A stretch of 64,000 nt of DNA from Shewanella sediminis HAW-EB3 (lineage in GTDB: Bacteria; Pseudomonadota; Gammaproteobacteria; Enterobacterales; Shewanellaceae). The first letter of the stretch is position 1; each line of letters starts with the position of its first letter. The notes below the pieces were generated by a model. It was given only the letters and a program-made list of their open reading frames with translations, did no database searches and was not told the origin of the DNA. This document shows positions 9,871 through 19,888 of the stretch, piece after piece. The DNA lies in contig NC_009831.1 of the NCBI RefSeq assembly GCF_000018025.1, forward strand, positions 4,650,001-4,714,000. The letters are read 5' to 3'. The position numbers and the translations under genes were made by a program.

Positions 9871-11364
9871 ATGAAAAAGGGTATTATCTCAAGACCTAAG
9901 TCCGTTACGAACTCAATTAGTGACCCAATTCATCACCTGGTTATGGGTCTGATGATGCTGGTCACCTCGCTCACCACAGCGGCATTGTTTGTCCCTGTGG
10001 TCACGGCCAATGAATTAAATTTGCAACAGATGGCCGCCCCCCTGTATCGCACAGAGAAACAGATCATCTTTCATCGGCTGGATAATGGCCTTCAGCTCAG
10101 ACTACTCCCTTTAGCCGATAACCAGCTTGTTTCTCTGGCCAGTCAATTCAATGTCGGCTCCAGAGACGAACCTTCGGGACAGACCGGCTATGCCCACCTG
10201 TTCGAACATATGTTATTCAAAGGCAGTGAGAATGCGCCCGGGGATAGCTACGCCCAAACCATGAGTGCCATTAGCGGGCAATTTAACGCCTCCACCTTCT
10301 TCGATTTCACCAACTACTACCTGACTATTCCGTCAGAAGCGCTGAAACTCAGCCTCTGGCTGGAGGCCGATAGATTTATTCGCCCGGCGCTAACGGATCA
10401 AACCGTCAAGAATCAGCAGGACACGGTACTCGAGGAGATGGCCACCAGCATAGATAATCAACCTTACGTGCGTAAGGCGATGGAGTTTTTACTGACTCAG
10501 GCCCGAGACACACCCTACGGACATGCGGTGATAGGCAGTCGGGAAGACGTTAAGAATGCAACCAAAGAGGCACTCAAACAATTTCATCATAATCACTACC
10601 GCCCCGATGCCATGCAGTTGAGTATCGTTGGTGCACTGCCGGAAAATACAACCCTGTGGGTGGAGGAGGAATTTGGCCAATGGCAAAATCCTGAGCAGGC
10701 GCTAAAACCGCCCCTAAAGATGCAGTTCGAGAACAAGCTGGTACACGCTGAGGTCATAGATGAAAGGGGGCCCTGGCCGGCACTGTTGCTCGCCTGGCAT
10801 ACCGTCGGGCAGACGCACAGTGATGCTGCCGCGGTCTCCCTGTTAGAAGCCTACCTGTTTCAAAACCGCAGCAGCTTGATTAAGCAGAGCGGATTAACCG
10901 AACCGGACCAACTGCTCACCTATTCAATCCCAATGACGATGGAGCAGATGGGGGTCTCCAACCTGATTATGGTACCCAGAGCAAAGACCTCACTGGACCA
11001 GCTTGCCGGCAATGTTGAACAGGCGATAGAAACCTTGGCCACAGACGGCATATCCGACGAGGATCTGTCTCAACTCAAGGCCAACTGGCTCAACAAGCGG
11101 TTACAGCTCATCGACAGACCTTCACTACTTGCCAGAGCACTCTCGGCGACCTTAGCGCAAGATAGCTTAACGCCTCTGACGGGCCCCTGGGAACGCATCA
11201 ACGCGGTTAGTCCTGCGATGCTACAAGCCGCAGCACAGACCTACTTTTCTCAAGGTTATGTCAGGTTGAATCTGCTGCCACCTTGGTACATTCGCTGGAC
11301 GAAAACCTTGCTCGAGTGGTTTCCAACGGGAGTGAGTGACACTCTGGAGGATCTCGTCTTATGA
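9871..11364 (+). CDS. M16 family zinc peptidase (catalytic partner)
   Basis: A 497-residue exported protein; a hydrophobic segment at about residues 24-48 (LVMGLMMLV to VVTANE) resembles a signal peptide. The inverted zinc motif HLFEH is at 109-113, and the expected third ligand region (VLEEMA) follows about 75 residues later, so the site looks complete. It overlaps the next gene by 4 bases (ATGA). That gene encodes a second M16-like protein without the zinc motif, an arrangement typical of heterodimeric M16 peptidases. The substrate is unknown. The ribosome site before 9871 is weak. Confidence 0.88.
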   Translation: MKKGIISRPKSVTNSISDPIHHLVMGLMMLVTSLTTAALFVPVVTANELNLQQMAAPLYRTEKQIIFHRLDNGLQLRLLPLADNQLVSLASQFNVGSRDEPSGQTGYAHLFEHMLFKGSENAPGDSYAQTMSAISGQFNASTFFDFTNYYLTIPSEALKLSLWLEADRFIRPALTDQTVKNQQDTVLEEMATSIDNQPYVRKAMEFLLTQARDTPYGHAVIGSREDVKNATKEALKQFHHNHYRPDAMQLSIVGALPENTTLWVEEEFGQWQNPEQALKPPLKMQFENKLVHAEVIDERGPWPALLLAWHTVGQTHSDAAAVSLLEAYLFQNRSSLIKQSGLTEPDQLLTYSIPMTMEQMGVSNLIMVPRAKTSLDQLAGNVEQAIETLATDGISDEDLSQLKANWLNKRLQLIDRPSLLARALSATLAQDSLTPLTGPWERINAVSPAMLQAAAQTYFSQGYVRLNLLPPWYIRWTKTLLEWFPTGVSDTLEDLVL

Positions 11365-12896
11365 TGACAATTGAGCTAAGTACGTTCAAAGGAATAGCCA
11401 TATTACTCGGCCTGGTATTGATGCTGCCGATAGTCGGCTGCCAACAGACAAAGTTAGTGTTCACCGACACTCAAACGCCTGTCATTTCTCAGTTTGTCCC
11501 CCTCAAAAATGCACCTAAACTCACCTCTACCGCTAAATTGGCAGACAAGGATGAGAGCAAGCCCGGGAATACTCAACCAAAAGTCACGCCACTAACCCCA
11601 AATTTCACGCTACATCAGTTTCCTGCCAGTCACTCAGGGTTGCATTACATCAGCTTAGTGCTAATTAACTCACAGCGACCATTTAAGGATATCGATGTAC
11701 TCAACACCGCACTCTATCACAGGGCAAATTGGTTATCGGCACAGAAACCGCTGTCATGTATCGAAAGTCTGAAGGTAAGAGCGGGCATGCATAGCATCGC
11801 GCTGCAGATGGCCTGCCCAACCGAGGAGATAGGATCGGCACTCTCCATCTTAGCAGCGAGCTGGCAAGATAATGCCTTCGATGAGATAGATATCGATACC
11901 GTTCGACGGCAGTTAAAACTAAACAAACATATCAGTGCCTTTACGGGTTCAGAGATAGAGAAGGTCTGGGCCAGAGAGATACTGGGTGAACGCCACCCCT
12001 ATAACTTGGCCCTGAACAACCAAGAGCTGCAGCAAGCGCTCACACAAGTCGACTTAATCGACATACAAGGTGCCATATTACCGGGCTCAAAATGGCATCT
12101 GCTCATTTCGGGTGATGATACGACTAAGTCAGCGTCACTCGACAAGCTCGCGCTGGGTTTAGCCAAGCAACTACCGCAGCTCCCTTCAACAGATGTAGCC
12201 GCTATTGGCTCTTCAAGAGAGGACAGTGAACGGATCGGGGCAGCATCGAAGAAACAGCTCTTTATCATCGATGTACCCGGCGCCGTTCAGACTCAGGTCA
12301 GAGTAGGATACCGATTGCCGATAACCTCCCTTCAGTCTGATACGAAAGGGATGTCGATATCGAGTGCCCCCCTCTCCTGCCACACCTTGGCAAGTTGGCT
12401 GGGCCGAAGCTTCTCTGGTCGCCTGTATTACGATCTGAGAGAGAAGCGCGGCTTAACCTACGGCATTTACGGTCGCTGTTTCGACAACCCTCAGGCCCGT
12501 ACACTGAAGTTTTATGGCAGTACCCAACTTCAACATACCGGCGCCTTCGTCTCCGGCATACTGGATCATCTCAAACTCGCGATGAGCGAACCGGTGCAAG
12601 CCACCGAACTCGACGCGATTAAAACCTTCGAGAAGAGTAAGCACTTGCTGGCTAACAGCTCCACGGTGGCGATACAGGCAAGTTACATCAAACGGCTGAC
12701 TTTAGCTCAAAACAATGAGGATGTGCTGCGTCAACGCGAGGCGATTGCTGCACTGTCCGCTTTAGAGTTACAACAGATGGCTAGGGCCATCTTCGACTCA
12801 CCGCCAACCATCTTACTTCGCGGCGATGCTGACCTCATCACCGAAGATCTTAAAAGCAAGCTCCCCGATTGGCAGATAAAGATGATCACTCCCTAA
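11361..12896 (+). CDS. M16 family lipoprotein (non-catalytic partner)
   Basis: A 511-residue protein with a lipobox (LPIVGC, about residues 22-27), so it is probably an outer-membrane lipoprotein. It has the M16 fold but no HXXEH motif. It keeps the C-terminal M16 signature YDLREKRGLTYGIYG, whose Arg and Tyr help bind substrate in the partner's site. It overlaps the catalytic M16 gene by 4 bases and is almost certainly translated with it. The two proteins should form one peptidase, anchored by this subunit. The stop codon lies within a 16-base tandem repeat that runs to about 12925. Confidence 0.88.
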   Translation: MMTIELSTFKGIAILLGLVLMLPIVGCQQTKLVFTDTQTPVISQFVPLKNAPKLTSTAKLADKDESKPGNTQPKVTPLTPNFTLHQFPASHSGLHYISLVLINSQRPFKDIDVLNTALYHRANWLSAQKPLSCIESLKVRAGMHSIALQMACPTEEIGSALSILAASWQDNAFDEIDIDTVRRQLKLNKHISAFTGSEIEKVWAREILGERHPYNLALNNQELQQALTQVDLIDIQGAILPGSKWHLLISGDDTTKSASLDKLALGLAKQLPQLPSTDVAAIGSSREDSERIGAASKKQLFIIDVPGAVQTQVRVGYRLPITSLQSDTKGMSISSAPLSCHTLASWLGRSFSGRLYYDLREKRGLTYGIYGRCFDNPQARTLKFYGSTQLQHTGAFVSGILDHLKLAMSEPVQATELDAIKTFEKSKHLLANSSTVAIQASYIKRLTLAQNNEDVLRQREAIAALSALELQQMARAIFDSPPTILLRGDADLITEDLKSKLPDWQIKMITP

Positions 12897-12925
12897 TATG
12901 ATCAGTCCCTAATATGATCGCTCCC
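12882..12925 (+). repeat. 16-bp tandem repeat at M16/ATPase gene junction
   Basis: The unit ATGATCASTCCCTAAT starts at 12882 and 12898, and a partial third unit starts at 12914. The first copy includes the stop codon of the M16 lipoprotein gene. Each copy brings an ATG, so the ATG at 12914 probably arose by duplication and is not the start of the ATPase gene. Confidence 0.85.
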
Positions 12926-12979
12926 GGACTGAGGGAGCTGATATACTCCCTTTCTCATTATTTATGCAGATACCACCCA

Positions 12980-14134
12980 ATGACTTTATCGCCACTCGAA
13001 CGGTACCGGAGACGATTAACCCAATCAGGCTTTGCCTATGATCCGATACAGGAGCGAGCGATTGAGCAATTGGATAGCTTGTTTAAGCAGATCATCGCTT
13101 TTCCTCACCCCGCAAAGTCAACAGATTCAAGGTTAAAGGGTCTCTATATTTGGGGGGATGTTGGTCGCGGTAAAACCATGTTGATGGACCTATTCTGTGA
13201 GGCGGTATCTGACTCGGGGACTCAACCACCGCTAAGATTACACTTTCATCGCTTTATGGCACGTATTCATAGGGAGTTGTTGCAAGAATCGGGTCACAGA
13301 GAACCACTAGCGCGCATAGCAAAACGCATCTCGAAGGAGTGCAGGCTTATCTGTTTCGATGAGTTCTTCGTCTCCGATATCGGTGATGCCATGATCTTGG
13401 GTAATCTTTTTCACGCCCTGTTCAAAGAGGGGATTCTATTGGTCGCAACGTCGAATATTCCGATACGGCGTCTCTATGAAAACGGATTACAGAGGGAGCG
13501 GTTCGAGCCGAGTATCGAGCTTTTACAGCAATCGACCCGGGAGATTCATCTTGACGGTGAGGCCGACCACAGGTTACGTCGACTCACTTTTAAGCAGAGC
13601 TATTTTATTAATGCCCATACCGACACAGATGCTCTGTTTACAAAATTAAATTCCGGAGCAGGATATCAAAGTGAACCGTTAATCATCTTAGGTCGCCCGA
13701 TTGAGATCATAAAACGGGCGGGACGCCTTCTATGGCTGGATTTTAATTCACTCTGTAACGGGCCCAGATCTCAGCTCGATTATATTGAACTGGCGAGTCA
13801 ATTTACCACGGTACTGTTAAGTGATATTCCGGTGTTGGGCGGAGAAGCCAAGTCCTGGATAAGAGCCAGAGGTACAGAAGATGGTGCACTGGCGACCAAA
13901 ACCGGTGAGAGACAACTTTCCTATGCCATCGGGGACGACCCAGCAAGACGCTTTATTGCATTAGTCGATGAGCTTTACGATCAAGGAGTCAGCCTCTACC
14001 TGACCGCAGAAGTCCCTCTGGAACATCTATACAGCCAAGGCGCGCTCTCCTTCGAATTCAGGAGAACATACAGCCGTCTTCAAGAGATGCAGTCACATGA
14101 ATACACCAAAAGCTCAAAAAGAATGCCGTCTTAG
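12980..14134 (+). CDS. AFG1/ZapE-family ATPase
   Basis: A 384-residue AAA-type ATPase if translation starts at the ATG at 12980 (MTLSPLERYRRRL), which matches the usual start of ZapE proteins. An in-frame ATG at 12914 adds 22 residues but lies in a tandem repeat. Walker A GDVGRGKT is at 59-66 and Walker B is CFDEFFVSDIGDAM. In E. coli ZapE binds FtsZ; AFG1 homologues act in membrane protein quality control. The sequence departs from canonical ZapE and sits next to a peptidase pair, so it may be a paralogue. A role in proteolysis or envelope quality control is inference. Confidence 0.82.
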   Translation: MTLSPLERYRRRLTQSGFAYDPIQERAIEQLDSLFKQIIAFPHPAKSTDSRLKGLYIWGDVGRGKTMLMDLFCEAVSDSGTQPPLRLHFHRFMARIHRELLQESGHREPLARIAKRISKECRLICFDEFFVSDIGDAMILGNLFHALFKEGILLVATSNIPIRRLYENGLQRERFEPSIELLQQSTREIHLDGEADHRLRRLTFKQSYFINAHTDTDALFTKLNSGAGYQSEPLIILGRPIEIIKRAGRLLWLDFNSLCNGPRSQLDYIELASQFTTVLLSDIPVLGGEAKSWIRARGTEDGALATKTGERQLSYAIGDDPARRFIALVDELYDQGVSLYLTAEVPLEHLYSQGALSFEFRRTYSRLQEMQSHEYTKSSKRMPS

Positions 14135-14316
14135 CACCGGCAATATTTACACCTCCCCACTAAAAAGGTGCGATAGTCAGAGCTTATCCTGACTATATTC
14201 CCTGACTTTCCTCCCCTCAATAGAAACATGTTGGTTTCACGTAATCTTTACTTCCAGCCCCTCAGTTCAAGATAGTGAACTAATATTGAAGATGAAGTTT
14301 ATCGTTAGGGGGCACA

Positions 14317-16404
14317 ATGATTCAATTTTCCAGTATTCGGCATCAGATATTACTCTTTGGCTCTGCAAGTTTGCTTGCAGTCACCTTAGCTATCATCGGC
14401 TACGGCTACTTTTCCAACCAATCTCTGCGACATGAAGTCCACGACAGCGTGTTGAACCAAGCTCAAGATCAAGTCATAGAGAATATTAATTTATCCGCCC
14501 GGCAAGAGGCATTAAAAATCAATGCGGCATTCGACCATGCCATGGATATTGCGACCTCGGTTGCAGGTGGATTATTTCCACAAGCTCCCGGTCTTAGCCG
14601 CGCGCAAGTCAACAGCATGCTTAAGAATCTGGTCGAAAATAATCATGATATTTTAGGCATATATACAGGATGGGAAGCCAACCGATTCGATGGACTCGAT
14701 AGCGGTAATACCGACAACCGCGACTCTCTACCCGGTGGTAATTTCGCCCCCTACTGGACCCGTTCAGCATCAGGTAAAATTGATATTCAACCTCTAAGCG
14801 ACTTCTATTCAGAAAAGCTCACCGCCACGGGGATCAGAAGCTCAGAGTGGTATCTGTGCCCTATGGAGAGTCGCTCGCCCTGCGTTATTGATCCCGCCTC
14901 CTATGAAGTCCAGGGAGTCGATACGCTGTTAAGCTCGTTTGTCGCGCCAGTTATACATGACGGTCAATATGTCGGTATGGTCGGTGTCGATTACTCACTA
15001 AACTTCTTGCAGCAACTAGCAACACAGGCCGCCGATAACCTTTTTAACGGCGCCTCAAGAGTGATAATCCTCAGCCCCAGAGGGCTTATCAGCGCCGATA
15101 GCCGCAATAAGAACAATATTAGCAAGTCAGCCAACAGCTCAGATATTGCCCAGCTACTTACAGCCAGACAAAAACAGCAAGCTTCGATCACAGATAGCAG
15201 TATCATCGCCAGTAAAACTTTTGTCGTCACAGGTACAAATACTCAGTGGGAAATTTTAATCCAGGTCCCCAAAGAGCTGGCACTAGCTGAGGCCAATGCC
15301 ATTGTTGAACAGCTTGAAACGGGCTTTGCCGCAAATCTTAGCGGACAACTCCTCGTAGGTTGTATCGCCGCCATTTTTGGCATGCTACTCATCTGGATCA
15401 TGTCAGGCTCAATTAATCGACCTATTCGTGAGTTAGTCGACGTGGTTGCCAACTTAACTCAATCGGGTGGCGACTTAACCCAGGAGATAAAAATATCCCG
15501 TAGAGATGAAACTGGCCAGCTCGCCACTCACCTCAATACCTTTATCGCTAATGTACGCTCGATCGTTTCGGACGTCGCCAATAGCATGAGTGAACTCACC
15601 CACAGCGCCGAGCGCAATGCGGCCCTTTCTGAATCTGGCAGGGAACAGATCAGCACTCAACAGATGGAGATAGAACAGGTCGTTACCGCTACCAATGAGA
15701 TGTCATCGACCGCCCACAGTGTCTCAGATAATGCTCAGGTAACAGCTGACTCAGTTTCAACCACCCAAGAGTCTGTTTCTAAAGGCCAAGAGGTGGTTCA
15801 AGCCAATGCAGAGGGGTTGCAGTCTCTCTCTGAACACGTCAACCACGCATCTAATGAGATCATCGAGTTAGAGAAGCAAACTGAGAGTATTGGTTCCATT
15901 CTGGATGTTATTCGCAATATCTCAGAGCAAACGAATCTACTGGCACTCAATGCGGCTATTGAGGCTGCAAGAGCCGGCGAACAAGGCCGAGGCTTTGCTG
16001 TGGTTGCCGATGAAGTAAGAGTGCTGGCCACTCGAACCGCCGACTCCACCGATGAAATACAGCATATGATTGATGCGCTTCGAAGTAAGAGTAAGCAAGC
16101 TGTGAGTACCATGAGTGAAAGCAGAGAACTGAGTCAAACCTGCTTAACTCATGCAAATCAAGCCGTAGAAGAACTCAATGAAGTGAATAATCAGAGTAGT
16201 AAGATCCAAGATATGGCGCATCAGATTGCCAGTGCGGCAGAGGAACAAGCGGCAGTGACCGAAGAGGTAAACCGCAATATTGTCGCCATCAATGACGCTG
16301 CAGAGTCTTTGGCAGAAGGTGCTAATGCAGCACAAGAGGAGAGTACAAGTTCAGCCAGACTCGTCGATGAAGTTAACGAAAAAATTAATCATTTCCGCTA
16401 CTGA
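14317..16404 (+). CDS. Methyl-accepting chemotaxis protein, dCache type
   Basis: A 695-residue transmembrane chemoreceptor. The first membrane segment is at about 10-32 and the second at about 345-367. Between them is a periplasmic dCache sensor region ([46 protein letters not shown]). A HAMP domain follows, then the long coiled-coil signalling domain with the conserved tip [20 protein letters not shown]. There is no NWETF-type CheR-docking tail. An AGGGGG ribosome site precedes the ATG. The ligand is not predictable; dCache receptors often bind amino acids or other small organics. The gene stands alone. Confidence 0.93.
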   Translation: MIQFSSIRHQILLFGSASLLAVTLAIIGYGYFSNQSLRHEVHDSVLNQAQDQVIENINLSARQEALKINAAFDHAMDIATSVAGGLFPQAPGLSRAQVNSMLKNLVENNHDILGIYTGWEANRFDGLDSGNTDNRDSLPGGNFAPYWTRSASGKIDIQPLSDFYSEKLTATGIRSSEWYLCPMESRSPCVIDPASYEVQGVDTLLSSFVAPVIHDGQYVGMVGVDYSLNFLQQLATQAADNLFNGASRVIILSPRGLISADSRNKNNISKSANSSDIAQLLTARQKQQASITDSSIIASKTFVVTGTNTQWEILIQVPKELALAEANAIVEQLETGFAANLSGQLLVGCIAAIFGMLLIWIMSGSINRPIRELVDVVANLTQSGGDLTQEIKISRRDETGQLATHLNTFIANVRSIVSDVANSMSELTHSAERNAALSESGREQISTQQMEIEQVVTATNEMSSTAHSVSDNAQVTADSVSTTQESVSKGQEVVQANAEGLQSLSEHVNHASNEIIELEKQTESIGSILDVIRNISEQTNLLALNAAIEAARAGEQGRGFAVVADEVRVLATRTADSTDEIQHMIDALRSKSKQAVSTMSESRELSQTCLTHANQAVEELNEVNNQSSKIQDMAHQIASAAEEQAAVTEEVNRNIVAINDAAESLAEGANAAQEESTSSARLVDEVNEKINHFRY

Positions 16405-16435
16405 AAAGCTCAACATCAGATGATTTAACCTCCCA

Positions 16436-16460
16436 ATAAGGCTCGAATTTCGAGCCTTAT
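16436..16460 (+). terminator. Hairpin after chemoreceptor gene
   Basis: An 11-bp perfect stem, ATAAGGCTCGA/TCGAGCCTTAT, with a 3-base loop lies 32 bases after the chemoreceptor stop. There is no T run behind it, so it could act as a terminator with help or as an mRNA end protector. Confidence 0.6.
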
Positions 16461-16580
16461 CACCAGGATTAACTGATGTTCACTTGGTAAATAGATGGAG
16501 GTTCATCCATAAAATTGTTTGCTTTTTTATCGAATAGAACAAGACTTAAAAGGAGAATTAAAGAGAAGCGGGGGTGACCA

Positions 16581-18821
16581 ATGAACCAAAGACTGTTAAT
16601 TCTTCTATCTGCCTTATCACTTCTTATCTGCGCATGCGAACAAGATCCTTTGGTAAAACGCCAAGTGAAAGCCGTGGCTCCAATGAACCAAGAAAATACA
16701 CTATTACAGATAGATAAGCACATAAGCCTCACTCCAAGACCAGAAGAGACCTTCTCTTTCCCTATACAGATTGGTGAGGTCGGTCCCGCCGACAGTCTCT
16801 ACTCAGGTAAGCGCCAATACCCCTTTTACTGCATGACAGTCGATGCCGGTCTGGGACAACCTTTAGTCGATAATGAGGAAGGCTATGGAGTGCCTATATA
16901 CGATGATAATGAGCAGCTTATTGGCTACAGTAAAGACTGCTTAATAAGGTCGAGACTGGATTACTACTATGCAGTGGCCGGCGAAGTCGATGACGACGAC
17001 TCAATCGAGCCCTACAACATAGACAATCCACCAGCAACATCCGACATATCCCATATAGAGGTAGAGGGAAAGCTCGTCCCCGAGATCTATCGATTGGAAA
17101 GAGGCAGCATCAACCGTTACATCTATCATATCGTCATGTTAGTGCCTGAATATGGCCTGGGTAACCGCAATATAAAGCAGTACTGGAACAAGAAGCTGCT
17201 CTATCAATTTAAAGGCGGATCCAGCATCGGCTTCCGCCAGGGACAGATGGGAGCCGAACGATTTATCGGCAGACGGAGATCTCTCTTATCACAAGGATAC
17301 GCGGTAGTCGGCTCCAGCGGTAATAACACCAGCTACTCCTATAACATGCTCCTGGCCGAAGATATTGCCAGGAGAGTAAAGAAACAGTTCACCTCCCTCT
17401 ATGGCGATCCCATATATACCTTGGGCATTGGCGGCTCGGGTGGAGCACTGGCCCAATACCTGATCGCACAAAACAGCGAGGGGATACTGGATGGGTTAAT
17501 GCCGCTATACAGCTATCCGGATATGGTCTCACAATCAATTTTCATACTCGATTGTGACCTGCTACAGCATTACTTCAATATTACCGCGAATGACAATGAC
17601 AAGTGGCGGGACTGGGAGCAGAGAGAAAATATTGAAGGCATGAATGGTATCAATGATTTCAGTCACCCCTACACCTTTCTTGTCCCTCTGAATCAATTGT
17701 TCGCAGGAGCCTGGCCATCTATGCCTAACGGTAGCAGCGAATGCGTCTACTCCTGGTTTATCGCCTCAACCTTCTTCTATAACCCCAAGCAGGGCTATAT
17801 TAAACCCTTCTTCTCTGACGATGTGAAAGCTCAGGTAAATTGGACCTACTGGCAAGACTTAGCACAGATCTATGGGGTCGATAACAATGGCTTCGCGCGC
17901 ACAACCTGGGGCAATGAAGGGGTTCAATATGGCCTGATGGCACTGCGCCGCGGCGATATCAGTATCGAAGAGTTTATTCATCTCAATCAATATATTGGCT
18001 CCTGGGTTCCTCAGGATAAGATGCGAGAAGAGACGGCATTTACGCCATTTGGAATGAAGTTTCCCTTGTGGTTAAGCCTTTGGAGCCGTAATAACATTAC
18101 CGAACCTTCACCGGATATTGCGAAGAGAAAGCCTGCCGATCCGAAGGCTATCGATAATGGCTATCGTTATGGACAGATCTTTATTGGGAAGGCGGAGGTG
18201 CCTATCTTAGAGATCCGCCACTATCTGGAAGATGAGCTCAATATGCATCATACGGCCGCCTCTTTTGAGAGCCGTCTCAGGATCCAGAGTTATCAGGGCC
18301 ATAACGATAATCAGGTTATCTGGATATCTCACAAGGACTACACCCCACTCAAGGAGGGGGTTGAGTATTTAGATCGCTGGCTAATGAATATAAAAGCCTC
18401 TGATGACAAAGATCCAGTGGCAGCGAAACCTCAATCGCTGCGCGACGCCTGTATAGGTAGTCGGGGAGAGATACTATTCGAAGGAGATAATGTCTGGGAC
18501 GGGGAGTGGAACAGTAAACCCTCCGGGGAGTGCAGTAAAGTCTTCCCTAACTACAGCAATATTCGGGTTCAAGCAGGTGGCCCTTGGGCGGGGAGCATCT
18601 TTAAGTGTGGCCGGATCCCGGTTGCCAGTGCTATCGCAAATGGTACCTATGGTGACATATCTATGACCCCATACCTGCAAAAGCTAACATCGATATTTCC
18701 AGGTGGTGTCTGTGATTATAACCAAGGTGATATAGCCAGACCCGATATGGGATTAAGCCCTATGCTGCACGCAAAAAAGAGCCCTAAGATCAGATACAGC
18801 AATCAGACGAAAGCCAAATAA
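16581..18821 (+). CDS. Large exported lipoprotein, DUF6351-like (alpha/beta-hydrolase-like)
   Basis: A 746-residue protein with a lipoprotein signal ending at LLICAC (Cys at 18 or 20). At about residues 281-291 it has GIGGSGGALAQ, preceded by QGYAVVGSSGNN, which looks like the nucleophile elbow and oxyanion region of an alpha/beta hydrolase. I recall a similar arrangement in DUF6351 proteins, but the assignment is tentative. The region around HNDNQVIWISH could carry the catalytic His. It has many aromatic residues and several cysteines, as is common in secreted enzymes. The substrate is unknown. It is a single gene between a chemoreceptor and a FetB-like permease. Confidence 0.65.
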   Translation: MNQRLLILLSALSLLICACEQDPLVKRQVKAVAPMNQENTLLQIDKHISLTPRPEETFSFPIQIGEVGPADSLYSGKRQYPFYCMTVDAGLGQPLVDNEEGYGVPIYDDNEQLIGYSKDCLIRSRLDYYYAVAGEVDDDDSIEPYNIDNPPATSDISHIEVEGKLVPEIYRLERGSINRYIYHIVMLVPEYGLGNRNIKQYWNKKLLYQFKGGSSIGFRQGQMGAERFIGRRRSLLSQGYAVVGSSGNNTSYSYNMLLAEDIARRVKKQFTSLYGDPIYTLGIGGSGGALAQYLIAQNSEGILDGLMPLYSYPDMVSQSIFILDCDLLQHYFNITANDNDKWRDWEQRENIEGMNGINDFSHPYTFLVPLNQLFAGAWPSMPNGSSECVYSWFIASTFFYNPKQGYIKPFFSDDVKAQVNWTYWQDLAQIYGVDNNGFARTTWGNEGVQYGLMALRRGDISIEEFIHLNQYIGSWVPQDKMREETAFTPFGMKFPLWLSLWSRNNITEPSPDIAKRKPADPKAIDNGYRYGQIFIGKAEVPILEIRHYLEDELNMHHTAASFESRLRIQSYQGHNDNQVIWISHKDYTPLKEGVEYLDRWLMNIKASDDKDPVAAKPQSLRDACIGSRGEILFEGDNVWDGEWNSKPSGECSKVFPNYSNIRVQAGGPWAGSIFKCGRIPVASAIANGTYGDISMTPYLQKLTSIFPGGVCDYNQGDIARPDMGLSPMLHAKKSPKIRYSNQTKAK

Positions 18822-18835
18822 CGGTTGAACCACAG

Positions 18836-18868
18836 TATGGCCCCTAATCCACAGGAACAGGGGCTATA
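18836..18868 (+). terminator. Hairpin after the 746-residue lipoprotein gene
   Basis: A 10-bp stem (TATGGCCCCT/AGGGGCTATA, one G-T pair) with a 13-base loop begins 15 bases after the stop codon. No T run follows, so termination strength is uncertain. Confidence 0.45.
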
Positions 18869-19031
18869 ACTGAGCTTATTCCAACCTATCAATCTGCTGA
18901 TTAGCTCAAAGTTCAATGTGCCCGAACCAACTGGATAAAGCTTCCTGCTTATCTTCGAACAGGCTATTTTGACCTCGTTCTAAATTAAGCATAAGATCCC
19001 TTATCCCTCGATAATTAAGAGCCTAATAACA

Positions 19032-19823
19032 ATGGGATCGACCATAGATATCAGTTGGGGGCAATTAGCCCTATTTATGTCAGTACTGTTTATTCCCCTG
19101 CTCATCAATCGAAGGTTTGAACTCAGATTAGGCCGTGATATCTCCATTGCGGTGATACGAATGACGGTGCAATTAATCCTGGTTGGCTTATACCTGGAGT
19201 TTCTGTTTGAGCTCAACAGTCCACTGTTAAATATACTCTGGTTAAGCGTCATGATACTCATAGGAGCGAGTGCGATCATCGGCGGCGTTAAGCTCCCCAA
19301 GCGCGTCTTGTATCTTCCCGTTTTTACCGGGTTAATTATCGCCATAACACCGCTTATGCTTATTCTCCTGGCCCTCTTATTAAAACCGCAGCCCATCTTC
19401 AGCGCGCAATACACTATCCCACTCGCCGGCATGCTACTGGGTAATAGTCTCAGTGGGAATATTGTTGCCTTGCAAAGGCTATTTTCTGCCTTTGAGGAAA
19501 AACGAATGGAGTATGAAGGGGTCTTGGCCCTGGGGGGAAAACCGAATCAGGCGGCCTACCCTTTCGTTCAATCGGCCTTGAAGCAATCTTTAGCCCCTAT
19601 TCTGGCCTCTATGACTACTACGGGGCTCGTTACACTACCGGGTATGATGACGGGTCAGATTTTGGGAGGCAGCGATCCTATGGTCGCTATCAAGTATCAG
19701 TTAGTCATACTGGTTGCGATATTTGTCATGTTAAGTGTGTCTGTGACTATTTCATTAGTCCTGTCGGTAAGAAGCAGTATTGAACCCACAGGTTTTATCA
19801 AAATCCGTATTAACAAGCCATAA
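19032..19823 (+). CDS. fetB: FetB-like ABC permease (UPF0014)
   Basis: A 263-residue inner-membrane protein with about 7 hydrophobic segments. The segment LGRDISIAVIRMTVQLILVGLYLEFLF and the later LPGMMTGQILGGSDPMVAIKYQ are signatures of the UPF0014/FetB family. In E. coli FetB works with the ATPase FetA in iron export and oxidative stress resistance. No fetA-like ATPase gene is next to it here, so the ATPase is encoded elsewhere or the role differs. The ribosome site before the ATG is weak (AAGAG). Family is firm, substrate is inference. Confidence 0.85.
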   Translation: MGSTIDISWGQLALFMSVLFIPLLINRRFELRLGRDISIAVIRMTVQLILVGLYLEFLFELNSPLLNILWLSVMILIGASAIIGGVKLPKRVLYLPVFTGLIIAITPLMLILLALLLKPQPIFSAQYTIPLAGMLLGNSLSGNIVALQRLFSAFEEKRMEYEGVLALGGKPNQAAYPFVQSALKQSLAPILASMTTTGLVTLPGMMTGQILGGSDPMVAIKYQLVILVAIFVMLSVSVTISLVLSVRSSIEPTGFIKIRINKP

Positions 19824-19888
19824 AATGAATGAAAGGCATTAGGTGTTAGCTGATTTGCGCCTGCAAGCTGGATATTGAAATACTGCGG

